Positions 1-7,931 of a stretch of 64,000 nucleotides of DNA are shown here, piece by piece. Source of the DNA: Nostoc parmelioides FACHB-3921 (GTDB taxonomy: Bacteria; Cyanobacteriota; Cyanobacteriia; Cyanobacteriales; Nostocaceae); contig NZ_JACJQL010000012.1 in assembly GCF_014696625.1 (NCBI RefSeq), forward strand, positions 62,001 through 126,000, read 5' to 3'. Every line of letters starts with the position of its first letter. Positions within the stretch are counted from its first letter, which is position 1. The position numbers and the translations under genes were made by a program. The notes beneath the pieces were generated by a model. The model had not been told where the DNA came from, made no database searches, and saw only the letters and a list, made by a program, of their open reading frames with translations.

Positions 1-406
1 ATTTTTTAGAGTATTTGCGCCCCAAGTTCTGGCTGGAGTACAAGACCATCCTTATAAGGGAGCTATCTTACAGACGATGCTAGCAATTTCTTGGGAAACG
101 AAAATGCTGCAATGGGAATATGATCCGTCAGACGGTGAAATTAGGGCAATTATTGAGTTTCCCTTGGAAGACTCGATTCTCACCGAGAGGCAATTTCATA
201 GGTGCCTGAGTGGATTAATTCAGATTGTGGACAATATAGCTATACCCCGATTGATAGAAGTGATGAAAACAGGTCATGATCCTGGGAATATAGAACTTGG
301 TGAAAGAATATTATTGAGTATTCAGGAAGAAGCTCCTGGATTATTAGAAATTTTAGAAAAAGCAATGGAAGCGCGGAAGAAGCGGGGTAGTTTTCCTACA
401 GAGTGA
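1..406 (+). CDS. YbjN-like domain protein, C-terminal part (5' end outside window)
   Basis: The frame is open from base 2 to the TGA at 404-406 with no upstream stop, so the gene probably starts left of the window and the ATG at 77 is internal. About 134 residues are visible. They contain WEYDPSDGEIRA, then LEDS..LT..QF.RCL..LI.IVD and a TGHDPG segment, a pattern I associate with cyanobacterial YbjN/type III-chaperone-like proteins, which are small soluble alpha/beta proteins of unclear role. The end is charged (KKRGSFPTE). No operon partner is visible: the next gene starts 186 bases later. The family call is from memory of the pattern. Confidence 0.6.
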   Translation, partial: FFRVFAPQVLAGVQDHPYKGAILQTMLAISWETKMLQWEYDPSDGEIRAIIEFPLEDSILTERQFHRCLSGLIQIVDNIAIPRLIEVMKTGHDPGNIELGERILLSIQEEAPGLLEILEKAMEARKKRGSFPTE

Positions 407-592
407 GACGCGTCATCACTTAAATAGTTATCATTAACTGTATACACCACGATGAATGGCAAGGGGCGCTGAGGATAAAGGCCGGATGTTCAAATTTTCT
501 ACCCAGAACTCAGCACTCAATACGCTTCCAAGTCAGCTATACTCCAAAGTGATACCCTCACAATATACTGAAATTTTCTAGGGCTGGATTTT

Positions 593-1231
593 ATGACATC
601 CTATGCAACCTCCTCTGCTAAAGCGGAAATGAGTGAACTTCGGCGGTTGAAAGGCCTACTACCGCCAGAATTGCAGAGCTGGGTCACGGTTGAAGGTACA
701 ACTGAGGTCAATCCACCCCTGATCCGTAGCGAAGAAATTGGTAAAGACCAGGTAGAAATTCAAATTGACTTGGTTAAATGGGATGCTCTGGCAATGGATC
801 AGCGTAATCTGCTATTTTGGCATGAAGTAGCCCGTATTCAAAATGACACAATTCCCAAAGATGGTTGGGAAATGGCAGCATTAGCTATTGGTTTGGGCGG
901 TGCTGTAGGTGAGTTATGGGTACAGGATGGATTATTGTTAGTGTTGGCTTTAGCGCTGTGCGGTGTTTCTGGCTGGCGACTTTATCAAAAGAATAATGGG
1001 GAAAAACAAATTAGAGAAGTGCTGGATGCGGATGAAAAAGCGATCGCACTAGCAACTCGCTTCGGTTATAGTCTTCCCAATGCCTACAAAAGTCTTGGTA
1101 GCGCTTTAAAAACTCTCATTGACACTACTCCCAGTAAACGCCAACGCTCCCGCTATGAAGCCAGACTATCGGCACTCAAACGCAGCGCCAACAAGGCAAA
1201 AGCTAAATCTAAAGCCACTGATGAGGATTAA
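593..1231 (+). CDS. DUF3318 membrane protein
   Basis: This is a 212-residue protein of the cyanobacterial DUF3318 type, function unknown. Residues 1-85 are soluble and include a WHEVARIQND segment. Residues about 95-128 are hydrophobic and form one or two membrane segments. The tail (about residues 180-212) is very rich in K, R and A, suggesting a cytosolic nucleic-acid or membrane-surface contact. The ATG at 593 is the first good start. A strong hairpin (1277-1321) follows between it and the convergent queE, so it is probably transcribed alone. I know this family only as conserved in cyanobacteria and assign no reaction. Confidence 0.75.
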   Translation: MTSYATSSAKAEMSELRRLKGLLPPELQSWVTVEGTTEVNPPLIRSEEIGKDQVEIQIDLVKWDALAMDQRNLLFWHEVARIQNDTIPKDGWEMAALAIGLGGAVGELWVQDGLLLVLALALCGVSGWRLYQKNNGEKQIREVLDADEKAIALATRFGYSLPNAYKSLGSALKTLIDTTPSKRQRSRYEARLSALKRSANKAKAKSKATDED

Positions 1232-1276
1232 GAAAAAATACATGAAGTGGGTAATAACCGCCTAAATCTCTCTATT

Positions 1277-1321
1277 TTTGTGCCTCTGTGGTTGAAAGAT
1301 TTTGAACCGCAGAGGCACAAA
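1277..1321. terminator. convergent hairpin terminator
   Basis: The arms at 1277-1293 and 1305-1321 are inverted copies (17 bases, one G-T wobble, built on TGCCTCTG/CAGAGGCA) around an 11-base loop. It lies between the DUF3318 gene and queE, which point toward each other, so it probably ends both transcripts. Confidence 0.6.
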
Positions 1322-1448
1322 TGTAAAAGCCTATAAGCTCAGAGTTTGCAGAGTGTATTGTATACAACGAAAAAACGCTATATAGTCTCACCCTTACAAA
1401 GTTTTTAATTTCATCAGAGAAATTTACAGAAATTTGTTGGTCTCTGCT

Positions 1449-2243
1449 TCATAACTGATTTAACATTTTATGAGTCTGCGGCACAACGCGAACGTATTTT
1501 AAAAACCGTTTCATCGAAGCTTGCCAGGTCAAAACATCTTCTGGAGCAGGAGCAAGCGCAGGTGTTTGGCTGAATTGCTCAGACTCGGCCAAGGGCGTGA
1601 CAGGCTGCAAAAATACAGGGATTTCCGGACTGACATCTGCCACAAGTAAAGCCGCGCGTTCCAACTCAGCTAAGTCGGTACGATGAGAGATAATTATCTT
1701 GACAAAAGTCTCTGATTGTGGATGACAAAGTTGAAGGAATTGGGAATGTGCTTGCCAATGAGATTCACCACTGACACTAGGGAGTTTCAAATCCATACCC
1801 ACAAAGTCTAGATAGGGTAAGATCGTAGCCAATTGTTCTGGGCGATGTCCGCCAGTCTCTAAGTATATTGGTAAATCGGTGAGCGAACGCACTTTGGGCA
1901 AAAATTCCTGTAAAAAAGGAGCATGAAGAAGCGGTTCTCCACCGGTCAAGCTAATGCTATCGTGTAGACAAGGTAAATTTTGCCTTTCAACCCATTCGAT
2001 AAGAGTGGTTAGAGGGACAGGATTTGGGTGACTTTCAAAATCTCGCAGTCCTGGCGATCGTTCTATCCTACAACTAGCAGGTGCATTCCATGTGTGGGCG
2101 CTATCGCAAAAGTGACAGCGCAAGTCACAAAAAGCAAAGCGAATAAAAATTTGACGTGTCCCGACATTCAGTCCTTCCCCTTGAATAGCAGAAAAGACCT
2201 CAACCAGGCGTGCAGTAGGTTCGGCTGTAGTTTTAGCAGTCAT
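1449..2243 (-). CDS. queE: 7-carboxy-7-deazaguanine synthase QueE (radical SAM)
   Basis: QueE converts 6-carboxytetrahydropterin to 7-carboxy-7-deazaguanine, the ring-contraction step of queuosine/preQ0 synthesis. The protein shows FSAIQGEGLNVGTRQIFIR and the radical SAM triad C39-x3-C43-x2-C46 (CDLRCHFC), which binds the 4Fe-4S cluster, followed by the SLTGGEPLL motif. The frame also allows a GTG at 2264, but that codon is part of a HIP1 octamer. The ATG at 2243 (264 residues) places the usual start about 15 residues before VFSAIQGEG, so I chose it. No other que gene is nearby. Confidence 0.9.
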   Translation of the reverse strand: MTAKTTAEPTARLVEVFSAIQGEGLNVGTRQIFIRFAFCDLRCHFCDSAHTWNAPASCRIERSPGLRDFESHPNPVPLTTLIEWVERQNLPCLHDSISLTGGEPLLHAPFLQEFLPKVRSLTDLPIYLETGGHRPEQLATILPYLDFVGMDLKLPSVSGESHWQAHSQFLQLCHPQSETFVKIIISHRTDLAELERAALLVADVSPEIPVFLQPVTPLAESEQFSQTPALAPAPEDVLTWQASMKRFLKYVRVVPQTHKMLNQL

Positions 2244-2429
2244 GGGTGTAATATGCGATCGCACTACGTCGATGCAACAACAAGTATGTTTTTTAGCTTC
2301 TTGTTCTATTGTGAATCTTTGTAGGCAATCTCTAATCTGATCCTGAGTAACTAACTATGAGTCATTATTCCTACTGATTAACATAAGGTTAGGTAATTTT
2401 CTAGAACAAAATAATGTGTGGCAGATTAA

Positions 2430-3485
2430 ATGTACATGGCAACCAAAGTGCAGAGCTTCATGACTAGCCAACCCACAGAGGTAAATTTTCTAGTTACCAC
2501 CCTAAATGAAACAGTAATAGTGCAGGTTCCTGTCCGATTAAGCGTGCTGGAAGCAGTAGGCTTTAAGCAAACCTGCCAAGAATTAACCAAAGGAAACTCC
2601 CATCCCCAGGAAATCATTATCGATTTTCAACAAACCACCTTTATGGATAGTAGTGGCTTGGGAGCATTAGTTAGTAACTTTAAAACTACTAAAGAAAAAG
2701 GAATTGTTATGATACTGCGGAATGTCACTCCCCAGGTCATGGCAGTATTAAACCTCACCGGACTAGATAAAGTTTTTTCTATTGAACCCAGTAGCAATAT
2801 CTCCCCGACAGAAGCTGAGAATGCTTTAGATAATCAGAAAGCTTCTACTCGTAAAATAGAGCAACTACCTACCACTCATCCCTCTGTTGCATCCTGGACT
2901 AAACGATTTCTGGATATTTTTGGTGCTTTAGTGGGTTTGGTAATCACGGGAATTTTGTGTATTCCCATTGTGATTGCAATTCAAATCGATGACCCAGGCC
3001 CCATTTTCTTTGGACAAATCCGTTGCGGTTGGATGGGTAAACGCTTCAAAATTTGGAAATTTCGCTCCATGTGTGTGGATGCGGAAGCGAAAAAATCCCA
3101 AGTCGAAAACCAAGTACAGGGTGCTTTTTTCAAGAATGAAAACGATCCCAGGATTACAAGAGTTGGCAGATTTTTACGGCGTACTAGTCTGGATGAATTT
3201 CCCCAATTTTGGAATGTTTTGAAAGGGGATATGAGTTTAGTAGGGACTAGACCACCTACACCTGATGAAGTAGAACGCTATGAAGTACCAGAATGGCAAC
3301 GTTTGGATGTTAAACCCGGTATGACTGGGGAATGGCAAGTGAATGGTAGGTCTAAAGTTCGTAGTTTTGAAGATGTAATCCGTCTAGATTTGCTATATCA
3401 AAAAAACTGGAGCTTGATGTATGATTTGAAACTAATTTTCAAAACTGTTACCATTCTGTTTAATAGAAATAGCGGTGCTTACTAG
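2430..3485 (+). CDS. STAS domain fused to polyprenyl-phosphate sugar-1-phosphate transferase
   Basis: This is a two-part protein of 351 residues. Residues about 20-120 form a STAS (anti-sigma-factor antagonist) domain with the DSSGLGALVS loop, whose serine is the usual phosphorylation site. After a linker, residues about 155-351 are a bacterial sugar transferase of the WcaJ/RfbP class. It has one membrane segment (about 165-187), then DDPGPIFF, KFRSM, RRTSLDEFPQFWNVLKGDMS and SLVGTRPP. Such enzymes load the first sugar phosphate onto undecaprenyl phosphate for exopolysaccharide. ATG codons occur at 2430 and 2436. The fusion suggests that partner-switching signals control the start of polysaccharide synthesis. 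A terminator follows at 3565. Confidence 0.85.
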   Translation: MYMATKVQSFMTSQPTEVNFLVTTLNETVIVQVPVRLSVLEAVGFKQTCQELTKGNSHPQEIIIDFQQTTFMDSSGLGALVSNFKTTKEKGIVMILRNVTPQVMAVLNLTGLDKVFSIEPSSNISPTEAENALDNQKASTRKIEQLPTTHPSVASWTKRFLDIFGALVGLVITGILCIPIVIAIQIDDPGPIFFGQIRCGWMGKRFKIWKFRSMCVDAEAKKSQVENQVQGAFFKNENDPRITRVGRFLRRTSLDEFPQFWNVLKGDMSLVGTRPPTPDEVERYEVPEWQRLDVKPGMTGEWQVNGRSKVRSFEDVIRLDLLYQKNWSLMYDLKLIFKTVTILFNRNSGAY

Positions 3486-3564
3486 CAGATTAATATTGAT
3501 TGGGTGACATACAAAATCCATTGCTACCATTAACTAAATACAATCATTTTGTAAAATTACCAAG

Positions 3565-3600
3565 AATCCTTGATTAAAACATCAGGGATTTTTATTTTTT
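3565..3600 (+). terminator. intrinsic terminator after the STAS-glycosyltransferase gene
   Basis: A 10-base stem (3565-3574 with 3581-3590, one wobble) with a 6-base loop is followed by TTTATTTTTT. It lies 80 bases after the stop codon. The rest of the 381-base gap to the next gene (3486-3866) is AT-rich and I see nothing else in it. Confidence 0.75.
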
Positions 3601-3866
3601 ATTAAAAATAATTTTGCCGTATTTGAGTATGTTTTTATTTTAGTGAAATTAATGCCAAGATGGCTTATTGCAAAACATGGAAGGCGATATTATTAATTAG
3701 TATTTGCGGGAATATCACAACTCAAACAATATTCGTAAACTTTCCAGAAATACTGGATTAAAAATTTATCTGCATTCATCTGTAGTTATTTTTTCTCCCT
3801 CTAACTCCTTGGTATGAGAATCGCTACAGATTTCATTTGAAAATAATAAATAGTATCAGAGCCATT

Positions 3867-4760
3867 ATGATAACAATCGTTAAAAAACTTCGCAACGAAA
3901 TAATTAGAAAAATATATCGAATACCATTGCTCAGTAATACGGCTGATATTGCTTATCAGATGGCGATTACTAAACATATTGATCATCTACCATATCTTGC
4001 GGAAAATGATTTATCTTTGGTTGAAAATATTCAAGAAAAAGGGATTGCGATAACTTCATTAAAGCAATTATCAATTCCCTCTACGATGGAAATGCTCCAA
4101 TCTGCAAAACTTTTGGGGGCAAAAATACCGAGAAATATTGCTGGGAATCAAAATGAATTTACTGTTCATGCTACCTCTGAGCAAATTAGGGAGCATTCTA
4201 GTATTTTCCTCTGGGGAATTCAGGAGAGATTGCTTAATATTGTAGAAAACTATCTTGGTTTATCAGTAGCTTATCATGGTGCTTATTTTCGCCGAGATAT
4301 TAATAATCAAGTACAAAAAAAATCTAGATTATGGCATCTAGATAAAGAAGATAGGAAGATGCTAAAAATTATTATTTATCTTAATGATGTAAATGAAGAT
4401 GGTGGGCCTTTTGAATATATCCCCAAGTTTTTGACTTCACATATTTCTAAGTCTTTGAAATATGATGATACTTATATAAAGGATGAGACTATGGAGCAGG
4501 TTGTATCTTCATCTTATTGGCAGCCCTGCACAGGGAACTCTGGAACAGTGATTTTTGCTGATACTGCTAATATTTTTCATAGAGGAAAGTTACCGCTAGC
4601 CTCTGATAGATTGTCAATATTTTTTGACTACACCACTAGACAACCAAAGCACCCATTTTATTGCAAGTCTTCTCTTAATAACAATGATTTAGTTACCATA
4701 AGTTCAAGACTGTGTGAACATCAAAAAGAATATGTATTTTGGCAGCATAATTATAATTAA
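3867..4760 (+). CDS. 2-oxoglutarate/Fe(II) dioxygenase-like (PhyH-type) protein
   Basis: This protein of about 297 residues carries the double-stranded beta-helix signature of phytanoyl-CoA-type dioxygenases. WHLDKED gives the HxD pair, LNDVNEDGGPFEYIP is the typical strand after it, FADTANIFHRGKLP gives the distal histidine, and SDRLSIFF supplies the arginine expected to bind 2-oxoglutarate. The frame extends to a TTG at 3837; the ATG at 3867 is preferred, though neither has a clear ribosome site. The gene is AT-rich compared with its flanks. The substrate cannot be told. Lying next to an exopolysaccharide initiator it might hydroxylate a sugar- or lipid-linked product, but that is only a guess. 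Confidence 0.7.
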   Translation: MITIVKKLRNEIIRKIYRIPLLSNTADIAYQMAITKHIDHLPYLAENDLSLVENIQEKGIAITSLKQLSIPSTMEMLQSAKLLGAKIPRNIAGNQNEFTVHATSEQIREHSSIFLWGIQERLLNIVENYLGLSVAYHGAYFRRDINNQVQKKSRLWHLDKEDRKMLKIIIYLNDVNEDGGPFEYIPKFLTSHISKSLKYDDTYIKDETMEQVVSSSYWQPCTGNSGTVIFADTANIFHRGKLPLASDRLSIFFDYTTRQPKHPFYCKSSLNNNDLVTISSRLCEHQKEYVFWQHNYN

Positions 4761-4860
4761 ATCTACTATTTATTTTTTTCTGAACTTAGCATTCAAATAG
4801 ACAAAAAATTATCTAAGGGAAATTGCAGATGTAGAGTTATGATCTGCACTCCATAAATAC

Positions 4861-4890
4861 TGTAGAGACGTTGTATACAACGTCTCTACA
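4861..4890. repeat. perfect 30-base palindrome between convergent genes
   Basis: The 15 bases at 4861-4875 (starting TGTAGAGACG) are followed immediately by their exact reverse complement at 4876-4890. It lies between the dioxygenase-like gene and cupA, which converge. Its core TTGTATACAACG also occurs near 1355. It may act as a bidirectional terminator or be a dispersed palindromic repeat. Confidence 0.85.
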
Positions 4891-4944
4891 ACATAGAAAA
4901 GCCAGGGATTTGGATGATTAAATTGTAGTTGCTGGGTTAATATT

Positions 4945-6273
4945 CTATCGATAATCTTGATCTTGAATACTCCGCAGACGAGCAGCGTCACGCATACCAT
5001 ATTCTGAGCGAGTAAAACGATTTAGCTGTGCTTCAAAAAAATCACGGTTGGCTTGCAAGTGTTTGGGATTGGGGTCGTCTAAAGGATATAAAAGTGCAGT
5101 TCTTAATGCTTGAATTACGGCAGAGGTAACGTTGTACATTGAACGTTGGAAAGTAATTCCTAACTGAATTAACATATCTTCTTCCCCACGACAATATTTT
5201 TTGTAGTAATCAACAAGATATTGTGGCAAGAAGTGCAACATATCTTGCATGAGTAATGTGGGAGGAATACCCGCAGTTCCTACAGGAAATACGTCAGCGT
5301 AGAGAATACCGTAGTGGAAGTCTTTTTGGTCAGCAGGTACTTGACCGGCTTGGGCATTGTAGGATTTAGTTCCACGGAATGGGGCTGTGCGATAGAAAAC
5401 GGCTTCTACATAGGGCAATGCAGCTTCGTATAGCCAGGTAAAACCTTTGGATTTAGGAATTATTTCGTAGCATTCACCACGAACATATACATGATGGTAA
5501 ATTGGACGACCTGCGATCGCAAATATGCCATTTACCAAAAAGTTCATCGCATCTGGGACACCCTTGAAGCCACCTTCATCATAGATATCCGACATTTCAA
5601 AGAATACCGGGGCCATGACTTCCCAGAATAAGCCCAAGTTAGAGTAGTAGGACATCTGGCGGCACTGTTCTAAGAACATATCAGGGAACAGCTTATAAAG
5701 CCCCAACATGACTGGATTGCCTTGAAAATAAGCTTTAATTGCCCTATCGGCATTAACTTTATATTCTTCTGAGTCTAAATAAGCGTCAAATTGGTTAACT
5801 GGCGCATACATCTTACGGTGCCAAAGCATAGCCTGCATACAAGCTTCGGCAAACTCCATGTTAATGCGATCGTGTAACAAATGATGCAATAATTTTGGCA
5901 TTTTGAAGGTTTCACCCCTCTCCATAAATGCCAAAAGTTCTGGATGGGCTGTAGCTACACCGCGCCAAATGCGTAAATCAGCATCATCACCAGCGTAATG
6001 ATTATGTAGGTCTAAATATTCTTGGGAGATGAAGTATTTAAAAAAGGGAAATGGGTTTAAAAATACCTGTTCAGCGATATAAAGTAGGTCACGCCAGTAA
6101 AAATCCATCGGTACAGCATAAGCCTTATATATACCGATGATTTGCATCAGATTCTCTGGTGTATCTGGCAACATGGAACCGCCTGCTTCTAGGCGATAAA
6201 TTATGTCAGCAAATTCGTGCTGAGATGGAGGGATTTTTGTTGTGGGTTTTTCTGGAGTTTGTACCATTGTCAT
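4945..6273 (-). CDS. cupA: CO2 hydration protein CupA (ChpY)
   Basis: This 442-residue protein is the CupA/ChpY type, which sits on the membrane arm of NDH-1MS complexes and couples plastoquinone reduction to hydration of CO2 to bicarbonate. Family features visible are the opening FADIIYRLEAGGSMLPDTPE, the YAVPMDFYWRDLL segment and a central FEMSDIYDEGGFKGVPD block. It has no obvious membrane span, as expected for a peripheral subunit. The start is the ATG at 6273 with GAGG just upstream. It is the last gene of the ndhF3-ndhD3-cupA operon, 61 bases after ndhD3. The small cupS gene that often follows is absent here: the next feature downstream is the palindrome at 4861. Confidence 0.9.
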   Translation of the reverse strand: MTMVQTPEKPTTKIPPSQHEFADIIYRLEAGGSMLPDTPENLMQIIGIYKAYAVPMDFYWRDLLYIAEQVFLNPFPFFKYFISQEYLDLHNHYAGDDADLRIWRGVATAHPELLAFMERGETFKMPKLLHHLLHDRINMEFAEACMQAMLWHRKMYAPVNQFDAYLDSEEYKVNADRAIKAYFQGNPVMLGLYKLFPDMFLEQCRQMSYYSNLGLFWEVMAPVFFEMSDIYDEGGFKGVPDAMNFLVNGIFAIAGRPIYHHVYVRGECYEIIPKSKGFTWLYEAALPYVEAVFYRTAPFRGTKSYNAQAGQVPADQKDFHYGILYADVFPVGTAGIPPTLLMQDMLHFLPQYLVDYYKKYCRGEEDMLIQLGITFQRSMYNVTSAVIQALRTALLYPLDDPNPKHLQANRDFFEAQLNRFTRSEYGMRDAARLRSIQDQDYR

Positions 6274-6334
6274 TTCCTCATCTTCAAGAAGGTTGCTTAG
6301 TTCAGATTTGGGTTGTGAGTAATTCTCTGGTTGA

Positions 6335-7837
6335 CTACTTCAAAGCAACTTGAGATATCACGGTTTTTTCCACAGGAGGAATCGCAGCGACCATTGCTGT
6401 AGTTGTGGGTTCACTCCACCGCACTAACCAAGTTGGTTGTACTCCTAGAAAGATGATTAATGCTGCCAGAATTAAGGCTGGTGTTTTCTCTGACCAAAGG
6501 ACTTTAGCGTAGTAGGCTTGGTTGTTATCGAGTTTGCCAAAACAGGTGCGGTTGAGGAGGATAACGAAATAAACTGCCGTTAAACCGCTAGATGCGACGC
6601 ACAACAAAGTAGATAAAGGGAAGGCGGTAAAACTGCCTTGGAAAACGATAAATTCGGCAATGAATCCTGTTAAACCGGGAATACCGGCGCTAGCCATGCC
6701 ACTGAGAACTAGTAAGGCACTAATAAGGGGTAAACCGCGAATTGGACTCATTAAACCGTTGAGTTTGTCTAACTCCCTTGTGCCAACTTTGTCTTCTATG
6801 ACTCCCACCAAATGGAAGAGTATGGCCAGAATCAAACCGTGGCTGAACATTTGAGATACAGCACCGACTAGGGCTAAGGAAGTGCTGGCAGCGCTAGCTA
6901 ATAGGACATAGCCCATGTGACCAATGGAACTGTATGCTACCATGCGCTTGATGTCTTTTTGGGCGATCGCAATTACTGCCCCATAAATTGCACTGACTGC
7001 TCCCCAAATTGCCAAGGTTGGCGCAACGGTACTCCAAGTTTGGGGAAACATACCTAGTCCAAATCGCAATAGTCCATATGTTCCTAATTTTGCCAACACA
7101 CCACCCAAAAGAATGGCAATTGGTGCAGAAGCTTCTACATAAGCATCAGGTAGCCAGGTATGAAAGGGAACCAAGGGAATTTTGATACCAAAGCCTAAGA
7201 TGATGCCTATAAGTAGAATCAATTGCATTCCGCCAGAGAGGTTTTGGGTAGAGACAGCATCAAAGGCGAAACTGGAAGAACCAGTGAGCCAAACCATACC
7301 CAAAAATGTAGCTAAAATTAAAGCCCCAGAAACGGCAGTGTAAATTAAAAACTTAATCCCAGCGTAAGCACGTTTTTCTCCTCCCCAAATCGAAATTAAT
7401 AGATAAAAGGGGATTAATTCTAGTTCGTAGAAAAGGAAAAACAGTAGTAAGTTTTCAGCTAAGAAAGCACCTGCAACTCCACCACTGACTAGCAGAATCA
7501 TTGAGTAAAAAAGACGGGGGCGCTCTGTTTGTTTGCTGCTACTGTAAATAGCAATCCAGGTGAGAAGGCTATTTAATACCAACATCAAAATTGATAAACC
7601 ATCAACACCTAATTGATAACTCAAACCTAACGTCTTATTCCAAGGTAGATATTCTTGAAACTGCATTCCTGGATTGCTGATATCAAATTTCAACAGAATA
7701 AACAAGTTCCAGAATAATACGATGCCTGCAACGGTTAAAGCTACTAAGCGAACACGGCTAGCTTGATTGGGATTACTAGGCCAAAATCCGATAACTATAG
7801 CACTTAAAATTGGTATCCAAATTAGTACACTAAGCAT
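6335..7837 (-). CDS. ndhD3: NDH-1 subunit NdhD3 (CO2-uptake form)
   Basis: This is a proton-pumping membrane subunit of the NDH-1MS complex, of the Mrp-antiporter-like NuoM/NdhD family, with about 14 hydrophobic helices throughout. Conserved segments visible are FYELELIPFYLLISIWGG, KIPLVPFHTWLPDAYVEA and KRMVAYSSIGHMGYVLL. The frame stays open to a TTG at 7912, but the ATG at 7837 gives the usual N-terminus (LSVLIWIPILSA) and 500 residues, so I chose it. It lies between ndhF3 and cupA on the same strand, which marks it as the inducible D3 form rather than the respiratory NdhD1. The 94-base spacer to ndhF3 holds an inverted GTCAGTT-type repeat. Confidence 0.92.
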   Translation of the reverse strand: MLSVLIWIPILSAIVIGFWPSNPNQASRVRLVALTVAGIVLFWNLFILLKFDISNPGMQFQEYLPWNKTLGLSYQLGVDGLSILMLVLNSLLTWIAIYSSSKQTERPRLFYSMILLVSGGVAGAFLAENLLLFFLFYELELIPFYLLISIWGGEKRAYAGIKFLIYTAVSGALILATFLGMVWLTGSSSFAFDAVSTQNLSGGMQLILLIGIILGFGIKIPLVPFHTWLPDAYVEASAPIAILLGGVLAKLGTYGLLRFGLGMFPQTWSTVAPTLAIWGAVSAIYGAVIAIAQKDIKRMVAYSSIGHMGYVLLASAASTSLALVGAVSQMFSHGLILAILFHLVGVIEDKVGTRELDKLNGLMSPIRGLPLISALLVLSGMASAGIPGLTGFIAEFIVFQGSFTAFPLSTLLCVASSGLTAVYFVILLNRTCFGKLDNNQAYYAKVLWSEKTPALILAALIIFLGVQPTWLVRWSEPTTTAMVAAIPPVEKTVISQVALK

Positions 7838-7931
7838 AATACTTTTGTAAGTAGAATATTTTATTGCCTTGGTTGTGTCAGTTGTCAATTTTCGCCACTG
7901 AACAACTGACAACTAACTACTGACTAATTAC

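Noticed and set aside
2028..2324. 98-codon frame antisense to queE
   Set aside because: It covers the QueE N-terminus including its cysteine motif; no protein-like pattern.
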